From NCBI GenBank assembly GCA_026391515.1, contig JAPLEC010000067.1, forward strand, positions 1 through 10,360: a stretch of 10,360 bases of DNA, written 5' to 3'. A program made the translations under genes and the position numbers. This DNA is from Bacteroidia bacterium (lineage in GTDB: Bacteria > Bacteroidota > Bacteroidia > Bacteroidales > VadinHA17). Within the stretch, counting starts at the first letter, position 1. Each line of letters begins with the position of its first letter. The notes under the pieces are model-generated. The model saw nothing but the letters and a program-made list of their open reading frames with translations, searched no databases and was not told the origin of the DNA. Positions 1 to 6,166 of this stretch are shown here, one piece after another.

Positions 1-691
1 GCATAACACCATATACCCCCATCGTGGTAACTAACATGCCTGAAAGTTGTGAAAAGAAACGGCTTGTGATAGATTGTCCGCTTTTAAAAGAAGAAAAGAA
101 TCCCCTGTTTGTGGATGTTAATTTATTGAGCTGTTTGTCAGTTTGACCAATTTCCTGATTTATTCTTTTTATATCTGATGTGCTGTTCGATTTATCTCTT
201 GCAGTTTTTAATTCGTTAATCCTCGCACGCAATCTACCTACCAATCCCATTTGGGATTCATAATCCGCTGATAATTTTTGATTTACTTTTATCTGATCTC
301 TGACAGCCTTTGTATCAGCATTACGCTGAGTGCGTAATTCCTGTATAGCTTGTTTCTGAGCTACATATTCCTGTGTACCACGTTGTCCTGTTTTATTAAG
401 ATCATTTAATTTTGTTTTGTATTCATTCAGACTTCTTATATAATTATTCTGAATGTTTGTAAGGTCGGTCATGTTCTGAGCCAAATTTCTTTCAACTTGC
501 GCTCTCTTTGCTTCAACATCAATAACAGCTTGCGATGTCTTGGCATAGTCTATCCATGCCTTTGAACCTTGATTTACAGCAGCAGTGACAGTTTGTCCAA
601 GTCCATTTGCACTATCCTGTACCTCTTTTATTCCGTTCATAGCCTGATCGACTTGTGCCGTCAGGTTGATTTTCAGTTCCTTTTCCGCCAT
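1..691 (-). CDS. Tape measure protein, N-terminal part (runs off window)
   Basis: The tape measure protein sets tail length and sits inside the tail tube. The reading frame opens at the ATG at 689-691 (MAEKELKINLT) and stays open for 230 codons to base 1, so the gene is cut by the window edge. After about 50 residues comes a long, charged, Gln/Asn/Lys-rich helical stretch (roughly residues 55-195) typical of coiled coil, then a hydrophobic segment beginning near residue 205 (FFSQLSGMLVTTMGVYGVM), as is common where the coiled coil of a tape measure protein meets its membrane-like region. It lies directly downstream of the frameshifting tail chaperone, the standard position. Its first 80 nt overlap the end of the chaperone's -1 frame extension. 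Identification rests on position and composition rather than a catalytic motif. Confidence 0.85.
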   Translation of the reverse strand, partial: MAEKELKINLTAQVDQAMNGIKEVQDSANGLGQTVTAAVNQGSKAWIDYAKTSQAVIDVEAKRAQVERNLAQNMTDLTNIQNNYIRSLNEYKTKLNDLNKTGQRGTQEYVAQKQAIQELRTQRNADTKAVRDQIKVNQKLSADYESQMGLVGRLRARINELKTARDKSNSTSDIKRINQEIGQTDKQLNKLTSTNRGFFSSFKSGQSITSRFFSQLSGMLVTTMGVYGVM

Positions 692-1333
692 CTTTCTTTA
701 ATCTTTTCTCTATTACCGTCATTATCTTGTAAAACTCATTTATATCTGTCTTCTTTAACTCCATGTAACTGATTTCACTATATTTGGCAACCAACATCAG
801 TGTTTCAATCCAATAAAAATCTATCTCACCTATATATTGCTCATAAGGCTTGTAGCTTTCTTTAGCTTCTTTGAAATATCTTGGGTGAGTTCGTTTAAGA
901 TTGGAATAAAGCCTGTCACCAAGTTGGCTGCCAAGCGAAAAAAATCATTCATGTCAAACGGCTCTTTGCGCCAGTCATCTATCTTTCTCTTACCCAACTC
1001 CTCATCCCATTGTGTAATATCTTCATCTTTAGTAATGACAAATAACGTGCATAGTAATAGTGCAGGGTGCATCCTGTCTTCCAATTTCTGTGCTACACCA
1101 TTTCTCATGTTTAAAATGATAGACCATGCCTCCACGCCTTTGCCTTTGTCTGCAAGTGTAATAGCCATGTCCAAATCCTTGAAAATAGCTTTAAAGTCCT
1201 TGCCAAAACCGACATGCACCTGTAATTTCTCAAAGTGCATAAATCGCTCTACCGTAAGGGTATTTTTAATGAAATACTCCGTACCATTAGCTGTGAATGA
1301 AGAATCTTTAAAATCAATGTGCTTTAAGTCCAT
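612..1333 (-). CDS. Tail assembly chaperone, -1 frameshift fusion (lambda gpGT-like role)
   Basis: Predicted fusion made by a -1 ribosomal frameshift: residues 1-132 from the zero frame, then 108 residues read from base 938 down to the TAG at 612-614, about 240 aa in all. The extension is protein-like, containing YKPYEQYIGEIDFYWIETLM and ISYMELKKTDINEFYKIM, that is, acidic, aromatic and helical. A free-standing gene starting at the ATG at 797 would lose the first half of this extension. In the -1 frame a TGA lies at 945-947, immediately before the slip site, so the extension can only be entered at or after that site. The last 26 codons or so overlap the tape measure start. In lambda, the T part of gpGT recruits the tail tube protein to the tape measure complex; the same role is inferred here. 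Confidence 0.82.
830..1333 (-). CDS. Tail assembly chaperone, unshifted product (lambda gpG-like role)
   Basis: This is the 167-aa zero-frame product of the tail assembly chaperone gene. In siphophages and myophages such proteins coat the tape measure protein during tail assembly and are absent from the finished virion. The protein is mixed alpha/beta with a core of about residues 25-130 (for example RMHPALLLCTLF near 87-98) and a short C-terminal part after residue 132 that is replaced when ribosomes shift. There is little outright sequence similarity to lambda G. The call rests on position just upstream of the tape measure gene and on the -1 slip heptamer at codons 130-132 (Asp-Phe-Phe). 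Its start overlaps the end of the upstream membrane protein gene by 20 nt. Confidence 0.8.
   Translation of the reverse strand: MDLKHIDFKDSSFTANGTEYFIKNTLTVERFMHFEKLQVHVGFGKDFKAIFKDLDMAITLADKGKGVEAWSIILNMRNGVAQKLEDRMHPALLLCTLFVITKDEDITQWDEELGKRKIDDWRKEPFDMNDFFRLAANLVTGFIPILNELTQDISKKLKKATSLMSNI
938..944 (-). promoter_or_regulatory. Programmed -1 frameshift site T TTT TTT
   Basis: A run of seven T on the minus strand is in exactly the X XXY YYZ register for the zero frame: GAT TTT TTT CGC, codons 130-133 of the chaperone. Both TTT codons can re-pair one base back without mismatch. A small perfect stem-loop (TTGG CAG CCAA, 924-934) starts 3 nt downstream; it is short and close, so its role as a stimulator is uncertain. 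The -1 frame stop TGA abuts the heptamer on its 5' side, and the frame is then open for 108 codons. Confidence 0.88.
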
Positions 1334-1619
1334 AATTTATGATTTCAATAGTAAATATAGTTATACAAATAAATACAATATGCTGCCAAAGATTATATGT
1401 TTGAAAATACGTAATTAAGTAATACCATAAAGCTAATTGTCCTGATACGCAATATTCACAATTTATCAAAGGACTTGTAATCCATTCCTGTTTTATATTA
1501 TCGTTTATCCACCTTTTCCATCCTTCCAGAATCATTCCTGAATCAGTAAGAATTATCGTATAAGTCCATGCTACAATAGCTAAAATTATACATTCTCCGA
1601 TCTGATACCAGGTTATCAT
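1314..1619 (-). CDS. Small membrane protein with CxxC motif, function unknown
   Basis: About 101 aa. Hydrophobic segments lie near residues 5-24 (IGECIILAIVAWTYTIIL) and in the C-terminal third, roughly 62-98, which could hold one or two helices. Between them is a soluble stretch with a Cys-x-x-Cys motif, INCEYCVSGQLALWYYL, just before the second hydrophobic region. The layout resembles small bacterial membrane proteins of the DUF1360 type, in which a CxxC precedes a Trp-containing helix, but this is a resemblance by eye. I prefer the ATG at 1617-1619 because it forms the ATGA overlap with the upstream stop that recurs throughout the window; an ATG two codons earlier (1625) is possible. A membrane protein between tail genes is unusual; it could act in the host membrane, for example in superinfection exclusion or tail docking, but nothing here proves it. 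Confidence 0.75.
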   Translation of the reverse strand: MITWYQIGECIILAIVAWTYTIILTDSGMILEGWKRWINDNIKQEWITSPLINCEYCVSGQLALWYYLITYFQTYNLWQHIVFICITIFTIEIINYGLKAH

Positions 1620-2200
1620 GGGCATTGGTATATATCATCCTGCCAAGCAGGTAAACAATCTAAATTAACTCTGTAAATAACATGATAGTCAAGGCCAAAG
1701 TAATCATACGGATACATCAGGTATTGACTTTCTTCTTCCTTGTAAGTATATCGTGAGAATAAATTTGGTGATTTCTCCGGTATCCTGAACAGGTTGAATC
1801 TGATATTATGTATATATGTTAAACTCGGTATCTGAAATGGAATCTCGTGCATAACATGAGCCATGAATAAGGTATCAAATATTTCTGCATGATTGGTTTT
1901 CTGATAGTTAAACCAGCAAATTAATCTCACTTGAGTAATAAATTCCTTCCAGTCAGGACTTTCGTCTTTTAAAACGGTTCCCCAGTCCTCAAAATAAACA
2001 ATAGACTTTTTGGAGCTATTCGGCACGGCATCCAAATAGTCAGACGTATCACATACATCCCTAACCTGATTATATACCACCGGATAAATCTTTAACTTAC
2101 CAGCAACCGTTAATTTAATCGGCTTCACAATACCCACTTTATGATCTTCAAATGGTATTGTTATCTGATTAATTAAACTATCTATAATTTGGTATATCAT
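1616..2200 (-). CDS. Putative tail completion/terminator protein
   Basis: 194 aa, no signal peptide or membrane segment, rich in aromatic residues and predicted mixed alpha/beta. It starts with a short helix (MIYQIIDSLINQI), followed by beta-prone stretches such as GIVKPIKLTVAGKLKIYPVVYN and IRFNLFRIP. The N-terminal helix plus beta sheet and the place directly after a gp10-like neck protein fit a tail terminator or tail completion protein, which caps the tail tube and joins it to the head. I see no diagnostic motif. Because no separate tail tube gene lies between here and the chaperone, a tail tube role is an alternative. The start overlaps the previous stop as ATGA. Near its 3' end is a perfect 5-bp hairpin (1639-1651), 14 nt or so before the next gene's start region. 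Confidence 0.5.
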   Translation of the reverse strand: MIYQIIDSLINQITIPFEDHKVGIVKPIKLTVAGKLKIYPVVYNQVRDVCDTSDYLDAVPNSSKKSIVYFEDWGTVLKDESPDWKEFITQVRLICWFNYQKTNHAEIFDTLFMAHVMHEIPFQIPSLTYIHNIRFNLFRIPEKSPNLFSRYTYKEEESQYLMYPYDYFGLDYHVIYRVNLDCLPAWQDDIYQCP

Positions 2201-2691
2201 TTCTCAAACTCCATGTTAATCCATTCAGAAAGTTTTTCCACTATCTTATCGCCTTCATCTTCGGAAAATTCCAGAATATTCTCACCCTCTCTATCATAAT
2301 GCCCTTCCAGAATACTTAAATTCTGTTTCATTCGTGGTGTTGTACGATCACTATCTTTATTTTCACCCGTTACACACATCGATACTTCTGCACCACCTTC
2401 AAAACTACGTTCACCCACTATGTCAAAACTATTCCACATCTGACCAGAAAACTTAAATGTCTTTATCCCTGTTTGTAAACCATGTTTTGTTCGCACCTTT
2501 GACCACGAATCAGAATATGGTGTCGTAGCCTGCATACTTCCCTTTTGACCTTTGGTAACAACCCTTTCTTTTATCATTCCCATCAATGCACCGGCTAATA
2601 TCCTTAGTTCAGGCAATAAATCACTCCTGACAGCCGAAAAGGTCTGCTCGTAAGAAATTGGTGTAACCGTGCAATTAATGTTCTGGATCAT
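2197..2691 (-). CDS. Neck / virion morphogenesis protein (HK97 gp10 or Mu gpG-like)
   Basis: 164 aa. An N-terminal helix (residues about 15-45, LRILAGALMGMIKERVV) is followed by a short basic loop and a stretch with the look of phage virion morphogenesis and gp10-like neck proteins: TPYSDSWSKVRTKHGLQTGIKTFKFSGQMWNSF. Here a 'small loop, Lys-rich, then (T/S)G-x-(M/L)..S' pattern precedes beta strands. The C-terminus (ILEFSEDEGDKIVEKLSEWIN) is an amphipathic helix. Such proteins join the head to the tail. It overlaps the upstream virion protein by 17 nt and its stop overlaps the next start as ATGA, so translation of the three genes is probably coupled. The family call is by pattern and position. 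Confidence 0.65.
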   Translation of the reverse strand: MIQNINCTVTPISYEQTFSAVRSDLLPELRILAGALMGMIKERVVTKGQKGSMQATTPYSDSWSKVRTKHGLQTGIKTFKFSGQMWNSFDIVGERSFEGGAEVSMCVTGENKDSDRTTPRMKQNLSILEGHYDREGENILEFSEDEGDKIVEKLSEWINMEFEK

Positions 2692-3817
2692 AGGTAGTAA
2701 ATATTCCTGCTTTAGCTATTTTAATCAAATCACGACATTCCAGACAATCATTTGCCTGTACATTAACGTTTGAAGCAATGTAGTTCACATGCTCGTTATA
2801 TTTAGCCAGAATAGCATCCCTATCGGCTGTGATCTGCTCACGGTTAATCATGACATCCCTGTTTATATTCACCGTGCGTAAAATCATCTCCAATAAAAGT
2901 TGTCCGGCTTTATAACGAATTGCCAATGCTGTTGAAATAGCAAGCGGATTAGCATCAAAGTCAAAATAATCTTTACATAATACTTCATTGATAATGCACT
3001 TAAATTCAACTTCAAATGTAAGTCCGTGCATGTAATTAGATGTAACAGTAGGTAAGTCTGATAAATCCGTAATACTTGAACGTGCAAATCCACCTACCAT
3101 CGCATACCGTGACCAATAATCCTGACTTCTGCTCTCAGCTTGTGACCAGAAAAAATATGGCTTACCTGTGTTGAAAGTAGCTTTGAACTTACCACAGTTA
3201 CATTTGACTTCATTATTTTTGGGAATATTAGCAGCTAACTTATATATGAAGTAGTACTCCAGATTATCCACATATCCATCGTGCATGGGTAACTCTATCG
3301 GAACGGCAAGTACATTGTTATTATGAGTATTGGCAGTGGTATTTAATGTTCGGGTAGCCACCAACTCATTTTTATTATTGTAAACCCATAATGTAATCGT
3401 GCCGGTCGTATTGAATAAAGTACCTATTTTCTTTATGATAAGATTTCCACTGACAATATTGGCACAAAATATTCTCGCTCCATAATAATATCCGGTAGTC
3501 AATGACATGTCTGCGGAATACTTTACCCTCCCTATTGCTCCATAATACGGTTGCCGTTTAAGCTGATAGCTGCGCATCAGTAAAGCATTGACATCTCCAA
3601 TGAATATCCGTACGGCTTCATCTCTGGAATTACTCATCATATCCCAGATTTCCGTGCCATGTTCACAGTTTAGTAATCCATTAACAGATCGCAACTCCAC
3701 TAACTCATCCAGATATAAACCTGAATCAGATCGCAATGTAGTCACAGCATCATAGCACTCACATTCCGTTCGGGATAGTCCTATGATATAATCCCAACAA
3801 GTCAAAGGTAATGACAT
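2675..3817 (-). CDS. Virion structural / head-tail connector protein, Cys-rich
   Basis: About 380 aa. I place the start at the ATG at 3815-3817 (MSLPLTCWDY), not at the in-frame ATG at 3856, because the 13 codons between lie inside the hairpin and T-run of the terminator that follows the capsid gene. An N-terminal helical region (residues about 1-90) has GLSRTECECYD, then GLYLDEL and RDEAVRIFIGDVNALL. A beta-rich middle (about 95-280) includes GTITLWVYNNKNELVATRTL and could be a beta-sandwich. A helical C-terminus follows (about 285-380). Cysteines come in pairs: CEC near 19-21, CNC in the middle and CLEC near the end. By position it should connect capsid to neck or decorate the head. I do not recognise a named family. 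Confidence 0.6.
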   Translation of the reverse strand: MSLPLTCWDYIIGLSRTECECYDAVTTLRSDSGLYLDELVELRSVNGLLNCEHGTEIWDMMSNSRDEAVRIFIGDVNALLMRSYQLKRQPYYGAIGRVKYSADMSLTTGYYYGARIFCANIVSGNLIIKKIGTLFNTTGTITLWVYNNKNELVATRTLNTTANTHNNNVLAVPIELPMHDGYVDNLEYYFIYKLAANIPKNNEVKCNCGKFKATFNTGKPYFFWSQAESRSQDYWSRYAMVGGFARSSITDLSDLPTVTSNYMHGLTFEVEFKCIINEVLCKDYFDFDANPLAISTALAIRYKAGQLLLEMILRTVNINRDVMINREQITADRDAILAKYNEHVNYIASNVNVQANDCLECRDLIKIAKAGIFTTYDPEH

Positions 3818-3830
3818 AGTGATAAATTTT

Positions 3831-3860
3831 AAAAAAGAGGGGTAACGGATCGCCACCCCT
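3831..3860 (-). terminator. Rho-independent terminator after capsid gene, possibly bidirectional
   Basis: On the minus strand the sequence AGGGGT (3855-3860) pairs with ACCCCT (3838-3843). The loop contains a further GG CGAT CC mini-stem, and six T follow after one C. On the plus strand the same hairpin is followed by GC and TTTTT, so it could also stop transcripts coming the other way. It begins 9 nt after the capsid stop codon. With no promoter visible between it and the next gene, it is best read as a partial terminator that gives more capsid than connector and tail mRNA. Confidence 0.8.
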
Positions 3861-3868
3861 GCTTTTTG

Positions 3869-4870
3869 TTATGCACACAAGAATCTTAAAACTCCGGTAT
3901 TACCGGCTTCGCATCCTTCAGGATTGTTGAATATGTCAGCCTTTAGTTTCACTTTGAAGTTATGCTGAATCATATCATTTGTGGTACATTCGTCATTATA
4001 GAACACATCATACGTAAATCCAGGTACGAACCTCGATGGCATGGTGTATCTGATAAATTCAAAGGTACGTTCCGGTGTAGTGGGATTGTAAAATTTACTT
4101 GCCATTGCAAGTGAACCCTGACTTAATAGATAAGTGTAAAGGTCGGGGTCATTCACAGCGTCAATGTTAAACAAGTCAAAATACATCCTCATCCTGTCAA
4201 AGATAGTTTCAGCTTTACCATCAGCGTTCAACCTCTTGTAATCTGAAAGGAAATACTGTTCATAGAAATTACTCCCACTCAAAAAGATAGGATTTGTAAA
4301 GCGGTTCAAGATTCCAACTCTCTGGAAATATGCAAACAATGTCCAATCCCAGAAAGCGGCTGCAATAGAAGTGATATTACCGGCAACAGTTCCTTTGCCT
4401 CCGGTGAAAACATTAGTGCCTGAAAATGTATTCAAATTCGCCACGACATATTGAGCAAAGCACTCTACAAGAGTTTTGTCGGCTACAAGTAACTGTTTTG
4501 CTATTGCCGTTTCAATATTAAATTCATTGTCAATATAATCGGCTTCATCCTCTGAAAAATTGATTACACGCTCCCATGAAAGGGCATATTCCTGTGCATT
4601 TGTTGAAGATTTGTCACCTCCGATAACGCAGGTTACATTTTCTTCACATGCCGGATTACAAACATTCTGCCAGATAACCTCCACATCGACATCCTTTTTG
4701 CGTGCGGGTGTAGGTAAAATATTGGCTGTCTGAACAGACTGTACAGCGGCGATAATATCAATTTTGGGGATATACTGTTGTTTGATTCTGTCATCAAACA
4801 TAATCGCATCAGCGACCAGTCGGATAGTTCTAAGGGTGGTTTCATTAAACACACCTGCTGTTGTACTCAT
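3869..4870 (-). CDS. Major capsid protein
   Basis: 333 aa, probable shell-forming protein of the head. Support is positional: it directly follows a coiled-coil scaffold-like gene, precedes connector and neck genes, has the best ribosome binding site in the window (AGGAGA, 8 nt from the ATG) and has its own terminator. The sequence suits an HK97-fold protein: an N-terminal arm (residues 1-50, LRTIRLVADAIMFDDRIKQQ), a Cys-containing segment C71-x3-C75-x5-C81 followed by an IGG, and a long helix-rich middle (VINFSEDEADYIDNEFNIE, then IAKQLLVADKTLVECFAQYV). A beta-strand C-terminus carries three further Cys (DECTT, EGCEA and a terminal LCA). I recall similar Cys-bearing capsid proteins in Bacteroidetes phages. 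No protease gene is seen and the N-terminus has no obvious cleaved delta domain, so scaffolding is probably supplied by the separate upstream gene. Confidence 0.75.
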   Translation of the reverse strand: MSTTAGVFNETTLRTIRLVADAIMFDDRIKQQYIPKIDIIAAVQSVQTANILPTPARKKDVDVEVIWQNVCNPACEENVTCVIGGDKSSTNAQEYALSWERVINFSEDEADYIDNEFNIETAIAKQLLVADKTLVECFAQYVVANLNTFSGTNVFTGGKGTVAGNITSIAAAFWDWTLFAYFQRVGILNRFTNPIFLSGSNFYEQYFLSDYKRLNADGKAETIFDRMRMYFDLFNIDAVNDPDLYTYLLSQGSLAMASKFYNPTTPERTFEFIRYTMPSRFVPGFTYDVFYNDECTTNDMIQHNFKVKLKADIFNNPEGCEAGNTGVLRFLCA

Positions 4871-4935
4871 TTGGCTACTCTCCTATATTAAATTAATCAA
4901 CTTCATCTACTTTTTTTAGAAGGGTAGCCACCTTC
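4871..4935 (-). promoter_or_regulatory. Capsid gene leader: RBS plus possible pseudoknot
   Basis: The 78-nt gap before the capsid gene holds an AGGAGA ribosome binding site (4879-4884), 8 nt from the ATG. Farther upstream, GAAGG (4931-4935) pairs with CCTTC (4919-4923) around a 7-nt loop TGGCTAC (4924-4930). The whole loop is complementary to GTAGCCA (4872-4878), which fills the space between the ribosome binding site and the ATG. Pairing of loop and spacer, fully or partly, would give a pseudoknot or alternative long-range stem that hides the start codon. The hairpin is followed by seven A, not T, on the transcribed strand, so it is not a terminator. A regulatory role is inference. Confidence 0.45.
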
Positions 4936-4948
4936 CATCTCTTACGAG

Positions 4949-5854
4949 CTAAATTGATATTGTTTTTAGACCTTTGGAAAGTCGAAAAGCATTTATAACC
5001 TTTAATTTTTCTATCGGGTCTTTAATATTGTCTACTGCGATATTTAATTCTTCTTCTGTTTTTGGTAAAGTCACCGGAGCTGAACCCTGAGTTGAATTTC
5101 CGGCATTGCCTCTTTGTTCCTGTTGTTCAAAGTCAAAAATCTGCTCTGCATTTATTTTTACAAAAGTATTAAAATCCATCGGATTTCCATGTCCATCTTC
5201 AATTCTTTTTCCATCCCTGATAATGACAATGCTATTGTCCTGAATTTCATAATCATAAGCAGATAATTGATTTAAGAAATTATCCTTTTGGCGCTTGGCT
5301 TTTACCATATCAGAAGAAAGAACAGGCTTTAATCCCATAAATGATTCCTCTGCACGACTACGGACTGAAATAAATTTTTTCTCCTTCTCAATGGTAGCTT
5401 TAAAATTTTGCAATTCCGTATCCTTTATCTTCAGGTCACTCTCATATTTGCTTTTCCAGGTATTTTCCATTTCAAGGAATTTTGGATGCAATTTCACTTT
5501 ATCATCTGTCAGTTCACCTGTGGCTTTCTTTTGGGCTTCACCCCAGTTGAGAAATAAATCCATTCCGGTCAGATCAGAATTAAAACCTGTCTTCTCTTTA
5601 AATTCTTTTTCGATTTTTTCTGCGGCTTCCTTGAATCCTTTTTTATGCCCGTTATTAAAGATTTCAGTAGTGTTGACACCATCTTTCAACCGTTTAACTC
5701 TTGCCTGATCTAAATTCAGAAGTTCATCCACAGCGGTATCTTTAATTTTTAAAGTACCATCATCGGATTTTTGATAAATGAGTTCCGCCAACTCATCATC
5801 TGTCTTAGCAAATTGCTTTGTTAAAATTGACAGCAAAACACTTTTTTCATCCAT
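4949..5854 (-). CDS. Putative capsid scaffolding protein
   Basis: 301 aa, highly charged and mostly helical. Residues 1-60 form a helical N-terminus (SILTKQFAKTDDELAELIYQ). Residues about 75-165 are Lys/Glu-rich and heptad-like (GFKEAAEKIEKEFKEKTG, then KSKYESDLKIKDTELQNFK), consistent with coiled coil. Residues about 195-245 look folded (YDYEIQDNSIVIIRDGKRI), then a disordered Gln/Gly/Ser linker (EQRGNAGNSTQGSAPVTLP) leads to a short helical, basic C-terminus ending GLKTISI. Scaffolding proteins guide capsid assembly and usually have an elongated coiled coil and a small C-terminal helix that binds the capsid protein; the gene lies just upstream of the capsid gene, the usual place. No Ser-His protease motif was noticed, so a protease-scaffold fusion is less likely. 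It starts 3 nt after the upstream stop. Confidence 0.65.
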   Translation of the reverse strand: MDEKSVLLSILTKQFAKTDDELAELIYQKSDDGTLKIKDTAVDELLNLDQARVKRLKDGVNTTEIFNNGHKKGFKEAAEKIEKEFKEKTGFNSDLTGMDLFLNWGEAQKKATGELTDDKVKLHPKFLEMENTWKSKYESDLKIKDTELQNFKATIEKEKKFISVRSRAEESFMGLKPVLSSDMVKAKRQKDNFLNQLSAYDYEIQDNSIVIIRDGKRIEDGHGNPMDFNTFVKINAEQIFDFEQQEQRGNAGNSTQGSAPVTLPKTEEELNIAVDNIKDPIEKLKVINAFRLSKGLKTISI

Positions 5855-5857
5855 AAA

Positions 5858-6166
5858 TTAAATTTTAGGTTTCTTAACTCTTATTATCTCTTTTGGTTGT
5901 TTGGGAGGGTTCGATGTTCCAAGATCATCGTGAGCTTCCACATCAAATTCCACATCAAATTTTTCCCGTACTTTCTCCGGTGTATCAATCAAAATTTCTT
6001 TTACCTCCGCCGGAATGATGATGTTTTTTGTTTCGGTAGTATATTTTTCAACAATAGAAAACTTACCAGATAACTTCATGTCAACCATTTTTGCATACTG
6101 ATCTTCCGTGAGAGTTTGGATACGTCCGGTCTTTTTACTTTTTACTACGATATAATTTTCGTTCAT
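5858..6166 (-). CDS. Small head-region protein, function unknown
   Basis: 102 aa, soluble. The N-terminal half is a compact domain: MNENYIVVKSKKTGRIQTL, then LTEDQYAKMVDMKLSGKFSIVEK. The pattern of strand, KTG turn, strand, helix, strand resembles the short N-terminal domains found in small proteins near Mu-like and other phage capsid genes; this is a resemblance by eye. The C-terminal half is acidic then Pro/Lys-rich (NPPKQPKEIIRVKKPKI) and probably disordered. The start overlaps the stop of the upstream gene as ATGA, and the scaffold gene starts 3 nt after its stop, so the three are likely translated together. It may be a head accessory or scaffold-associated protein, with no direct evidence. 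Confidence 0.6.
   Translation of the reverse strand: MNENYIVVKSKKTGRIQTLTEDQYAKMVDMKLSGKFSIVEKYTTETKNIIIPAEVKEILIDTPEKVREKFDVEFDVEAHDDLGTSNPPKQPKEIIRVKKPKI

Noticed and set aside
612..797. Stand-alone 61-aa gene starting at 797
   Set aside because: The same frame is open far upstream of this ATG to the T TTT TTT site, and the upstream residues look like the same protein, so it is the C-terminal part of the frameshift fusion.
837..1418. Long plus-strand open frame (193 aa) opposite the tail chaperone
   Set aside because: It lies antisense to a gene with a clear frameshift signal and context. Its translation is Ser/Leu/Cys-rich without domain character, and no plus-strand promoter or neighbour supports it.
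2884..3093. Minus-strand alternative frame (69 aa) inside the 380-aa virion gene
   Set aside because: Shadow frame inside a long gene; His/Leu-rich translation with no supporting signal.
4198..4205. TATCTTTG promoter-like -7 box on the minus strand within the capsid gene
   Set aside because: No TTG at 19-21 nt upstream (nearest is at 23), and it lies in mid-coding sequence. Other TAnnTTTG matches inside genes, such as near 2400 and 3020, were dismissed as coding-sequence chance.
4633..4854. Minus-strand alternative frame (73 aa) inside the capsid gene
   Set aside because: Fully contained in the better supported capsid frame, with no ribosome binding site and no domain-like sequence.
4919..4935. 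Hairpin after the scaffold gene as a transcription terminator
   Set aside because: On the transcribed strand it is followed by seven A rather than T; the T-run lies on the wrong side for minus-strand termination.
5295..5708. Plus-strand open frame (137 aa) opposite the scaffold gene
   Set aside because: Antisense shadow of Lys/Glu-rich coding sequence, giving a Ser/Phe/Leu-rich translation; no start signal or context.
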